36,286 bases of DNA from the NCBI GenBank assembly GCA_019648995.1, contig BLXT01005284.1, forward strand, positions 1,149,364-1,185,649, read 5' to 3'. Position 1 is the stretch's first letter, and every line of letters begins with the position of its first letter. The position numbers were made by a program, and so were the translations under genes. Origin of the DNA: Plakobranchus ocellatus. Lineage: Eukaryota; Mollusca; Gastropoda; Plakobranchidae. A model generated the notes under the pieces. The model was not told the DNA's origin. It saw only the letters and a list, made by a program, of their open reading frames with translations, and searched no databases. Below are positions 33,927 to 36,286 of this stretch, piece by piece.

Positions 33927-34918
33927 CTGTCCACTATTTTAAACTTTGGTATCATTTCCACCAAACAGGCCAACACAACACTTGGGATGTAAGACGCTAG
34001 ATGAATTCCGGACAAGATGACGATCATGCGGCCAATCTTCCGTTCCCTAGCATATCTGAGGGCTGTTGCAGAGTTTGTATCTGCTGGTGGAGGAGCAGGA
34101 TTTCGCTCCGTGGGCCCATGAAGCACTGAAATCTGATGAATATTGCCTGGTGCGACATTCCGTGCTCTGCCATTGTTCTCCACACGTTGGCTGCCTGGGC
34201 GGTGACCAGCGAATCTTGAAACCCAAATTCGATTCCTCTTTTTCAAGCCCCACAGAAGCATGACATTTGATATAATGATCGTCGCTAAACAAAAGACTTG
34301 GGAACAAGCTGTCCAAATGACCACAAACCTCTGCATGCTGGAGAAAGATTCTTTAAAGACCAGGTTGTAGAAAGTTGCGTTGGTTGTTGTATCAACGGAG
34401 GTTTTTATTTGGAATGATACAAACGAGGATGCTGTGGTTACGAGAGTCAATACCGAAATGAAAATAACAGCCACAACTGACCTTTTTGGTGCGAAAACCA
34501 GCTTTGCCTTGTGAGGAATGAGAATGCACATGCATTTTTCGAAAGAGATAAATGCTGTTATCCACAGTGATATTCGGGAAATAGACAGCCTTATGAAACC
34601 ACAAAAATAATAAACAACTGCCCTGAGAAAAGTTGTGGCATGGGACAGCACAACAAGCCGTGGGATATGAAAATTCGCCACCATAAGTGTCATGAGAAGA
34701 TTACAAAGATCTGAAATGGATAAAGAAAAAAGCAAAACTGTTATCGAATCTGAGAAACCGAGTTTCCAATAGATGTGGATATTCAAGACGTTGGCCAGCA
34801 AGCCAAAGCATGCAATGGCATTGCACAGAACGACGTAGTTGATGTAAATAAATACGTTTCGAAGTCTTTCACTTACAATGTCTGTTTCATTACAACTTTA
34901 GTAAAGCCCCGAACTCAT
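33927..34918 (-). pseudogene. Class A chemosensory-like GPCR, first large exon
   Basis: Seen: ATG at 34916-34918 is followed by a TAA at codon 7 (34898-34900). The frame then continues open, starting SCNETDIVSERLRN, to a consensus donor gacag|gtaagg at 33927. TM1 contains CFGLLANVLNI; TM2, LFSLSISDL; TM3 ends in a DRY-position variant FEKCMCILIP; TM4 is about VVAVIFISVLTLVTT; TM5, VFCLATIIISNVMLLW. A long basic intracellular loop 3 follows (about 70 residues), and TM6 begins GRMIVILSGIHLASYIP. TM7 would be in a later exon. Known: this style (SISDL, weak DRY, IP.KA.) matches rhodopsin-like receptors expanded in gastropods and proposed as chemosensors at the cell surface. Inferred: a recent pseudogene, or a gene whose start is spliced from an upstream exon. 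The ligand is unknown. Confidence 0.8.
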
Positions 34919-35329
34919 GATTTGTGTAAGTCTTCGTGATTAGGAATCCTTTTTGTGAAACCTTAATATGTGAAAGCTCCTAAAATCTCCTTTTTTTCTA
35001 GCTTTTGGTCCATAGATATGATTTGACTAAAATATGACACAAAGCTCTTCTAGTTCTAAACTCCAATCATAGACCTAGTTGGGTTGTGATTTTAAGAAAG
35101 GAAGTCTTCATTCCAGCATTCGCCAATAACTTGTGTCAACATGTGTAAAGATTTTTATATAAATATCAGTAAATATTTCCCACCAGCTCTGCCTCGCTTT
35201 TTCAGTGGCACATGCCGCGCATGCTATGGAAATTCCGTTGCTAGGTAACAACGAGTTATACGCTAGTTTATTATCATACCCCATCTCTTTATTCTTGTTC
35301 CTACTCCCCCGTGCCCATCAGTGATCTCT
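34919..35329. other. Spacer upstream of the GPCR exon
   Basis: AT-rich, with no recognised gene. Promoter elements cannot be assigned from sequence alone. Confidence 0.4.
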
Positions 35330-35467
35330 ACTGTCTCTTTCATTCTTTATGCCTATCTATCTGTCTCGCTCAAACTTTTTGCCGCTCCCTGTCTCTCTCT
35401 ATCCTTTCAGCCTCTCTGATACTCTCTCTTCCTTATTGTTTCTCTCGCTCCTTTATTGCCCCCCCCC

Positions 35468-35504
<37 letters not shown>

Positions 35505-35752
35505 GTCTCTCAAGCCCTTTTTGCCTCGCTCTTTCTGTCGCCTCTCTGCCTCTACATCCCTCTCACTGTCCCCCTCTACCCCCTCTCTCTATCTCTCACT
35601 CTTTCTCACCCTTTCTACCTCTCTTTTCACTATATCTCTCCCATTATGCTTCTCTCTTTATCTTTACCGTTTCGCTCTAACTCTTTCTCACTTTGTCTCT
35701 ATCTTTTTACTGGTCTCTCTTTCTGTCTCTCTCTCTCTATGCACACTCACAC

Positions 35753-35823
<71 letters not shown>
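35330..35823. repeat. CT-rich tract, (TA)n and (GA)n compound repeat
   Basis: Degenerate CT/CTCTTT tract (about 35330-35745, purest at 35468-35500), then TA (35757-35800) and GA (35801-35823). Ser/Leu-rich open frames of up to 174 codons over it are artefacts of the repeat. Confidence 0.9.
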
Positions 35824-36117
35824 CGTTCATCTTGATCGTTTTTTGTCTGCATTGTGTTTGCTTCGAGGGGGCTTTCACAAAGTTCGCTTAAACAAACTTG
35901 CTCTTAAAATTTCATAAATTTTGCTACCTCGGTTCGATCCTGCATTTAGCTCTTCAGAAGTCAAAAGCATTAAAAGCTAAATTAGTGAATATATATCTAC
36001 TGCTGATGGAAAGGAAAACGTCTTCATTCTTTTAATGATAATTAAAAAGGTTGACCTTGAAAGCTCATTTTTTAATACGATAGCTTTGACGATGAAAATG
36101 CTACTGCTATTGCTACT

Positions 36118-36286
36118 CCTGATGATGATGTTAATGATGTGGAGGAGTAAGAGAAGAAGGAGGAGGATGATAAGGACGAGGACGAAAACGACGAGAGTAG
36201 GCGGAGGAGGAGGAGGTGAGGAGGAAAAGAAGAAGAAGAAGAAGAAGAAGAAGAAGAAGAAGAAGAAGAAGAAGAAGAAGAAGAAG
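36118..36286. repeat. Purine-rich GAT/GAG/GAA tract reaching the window edge
   Basis: Imperfect gatgatgatg and gaggaggac units give way to near-pure (AAG)n from 36227 to the last base. The window ends inside the array, so its full length is unknown. Confidence 0.95.

Noticed and set aside
35311..35835. Open frame of 174 codons, Ser/Leu-rich
   Set aside because: It is produced by the CT-rich, TA and GA microsatellite; all three plus-strand frames are open there and none has protein-like composition.

Overview
This is an AT-rich, gene-poor stretch of a metazoan nuclear genome, most likely a mollusc and probably a gastropod. That guess rests on the rhodopsin-type chemosensory-like GPCR near the right end, a TAL/SCL-type bHLH gene, tRNA-derived SINEs, canonical GT-AG splice signals and very dense simple repeats. 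Nothing bacterial is visible: there are no operons and no ribosome binding sites. I ran no database search; family assignments come from reading translated segments.

Layout. 1-995: tandem repeat of about 244 bp monomers in alternating A/B types. 1362-3244 (minus): decayed tyrosine-recombinase transposon gene of the Crypton-like type. 5913-6260 (minus): P-element (THAP9-like) transposase remnant. 7069-7202: 33 bp minisatellite. 11033-11140: TA/TG array. 11876-12982 (plus): TAL/SCL-like bHLH locus whose domain lies in one frame while plausible N- and C-terminal extensions lie in another, followed directly by a 64 bp minisatellite. 13925-14190 and 15480-15700: two copies of one SINE family. 16080-18991: a complete but dead piggyBac transposon with terminal inverted repeats, TTAA/ATAA flanks and short palindromes near both ends; its transposase is interrupted by an antisense fragment of an LTR-retrotransposon gag. 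20008-20152, 20178-20310 and 28253-28391: three copies of a second, tRNA-Arg-like SINE family. 28697-28870: LINE ORF2 tail. 29840-30470: 51 bp minisatellite. 33927-34918 (minus): first large exon of the GPCR, with a stop at codon 7 and a splice donor before TM7. The rest is AT-rich non-coding DNA and microsatellites.

Only two loci look like host genes: the bHLH factor and the GPCR. Everything else recognisable is mobile DNA from at least six lineages (tyrosine recombinase, P element, piggyBac, LTR element, LINE, two SINEs), mostly inactivated by stops and frameshifts. No multi-gene functional system is evident. The most interesting points are the nested piggyBac/gag structure, the split frames of the bHLH locus, and the decayed tyrosine-recombinase gene.
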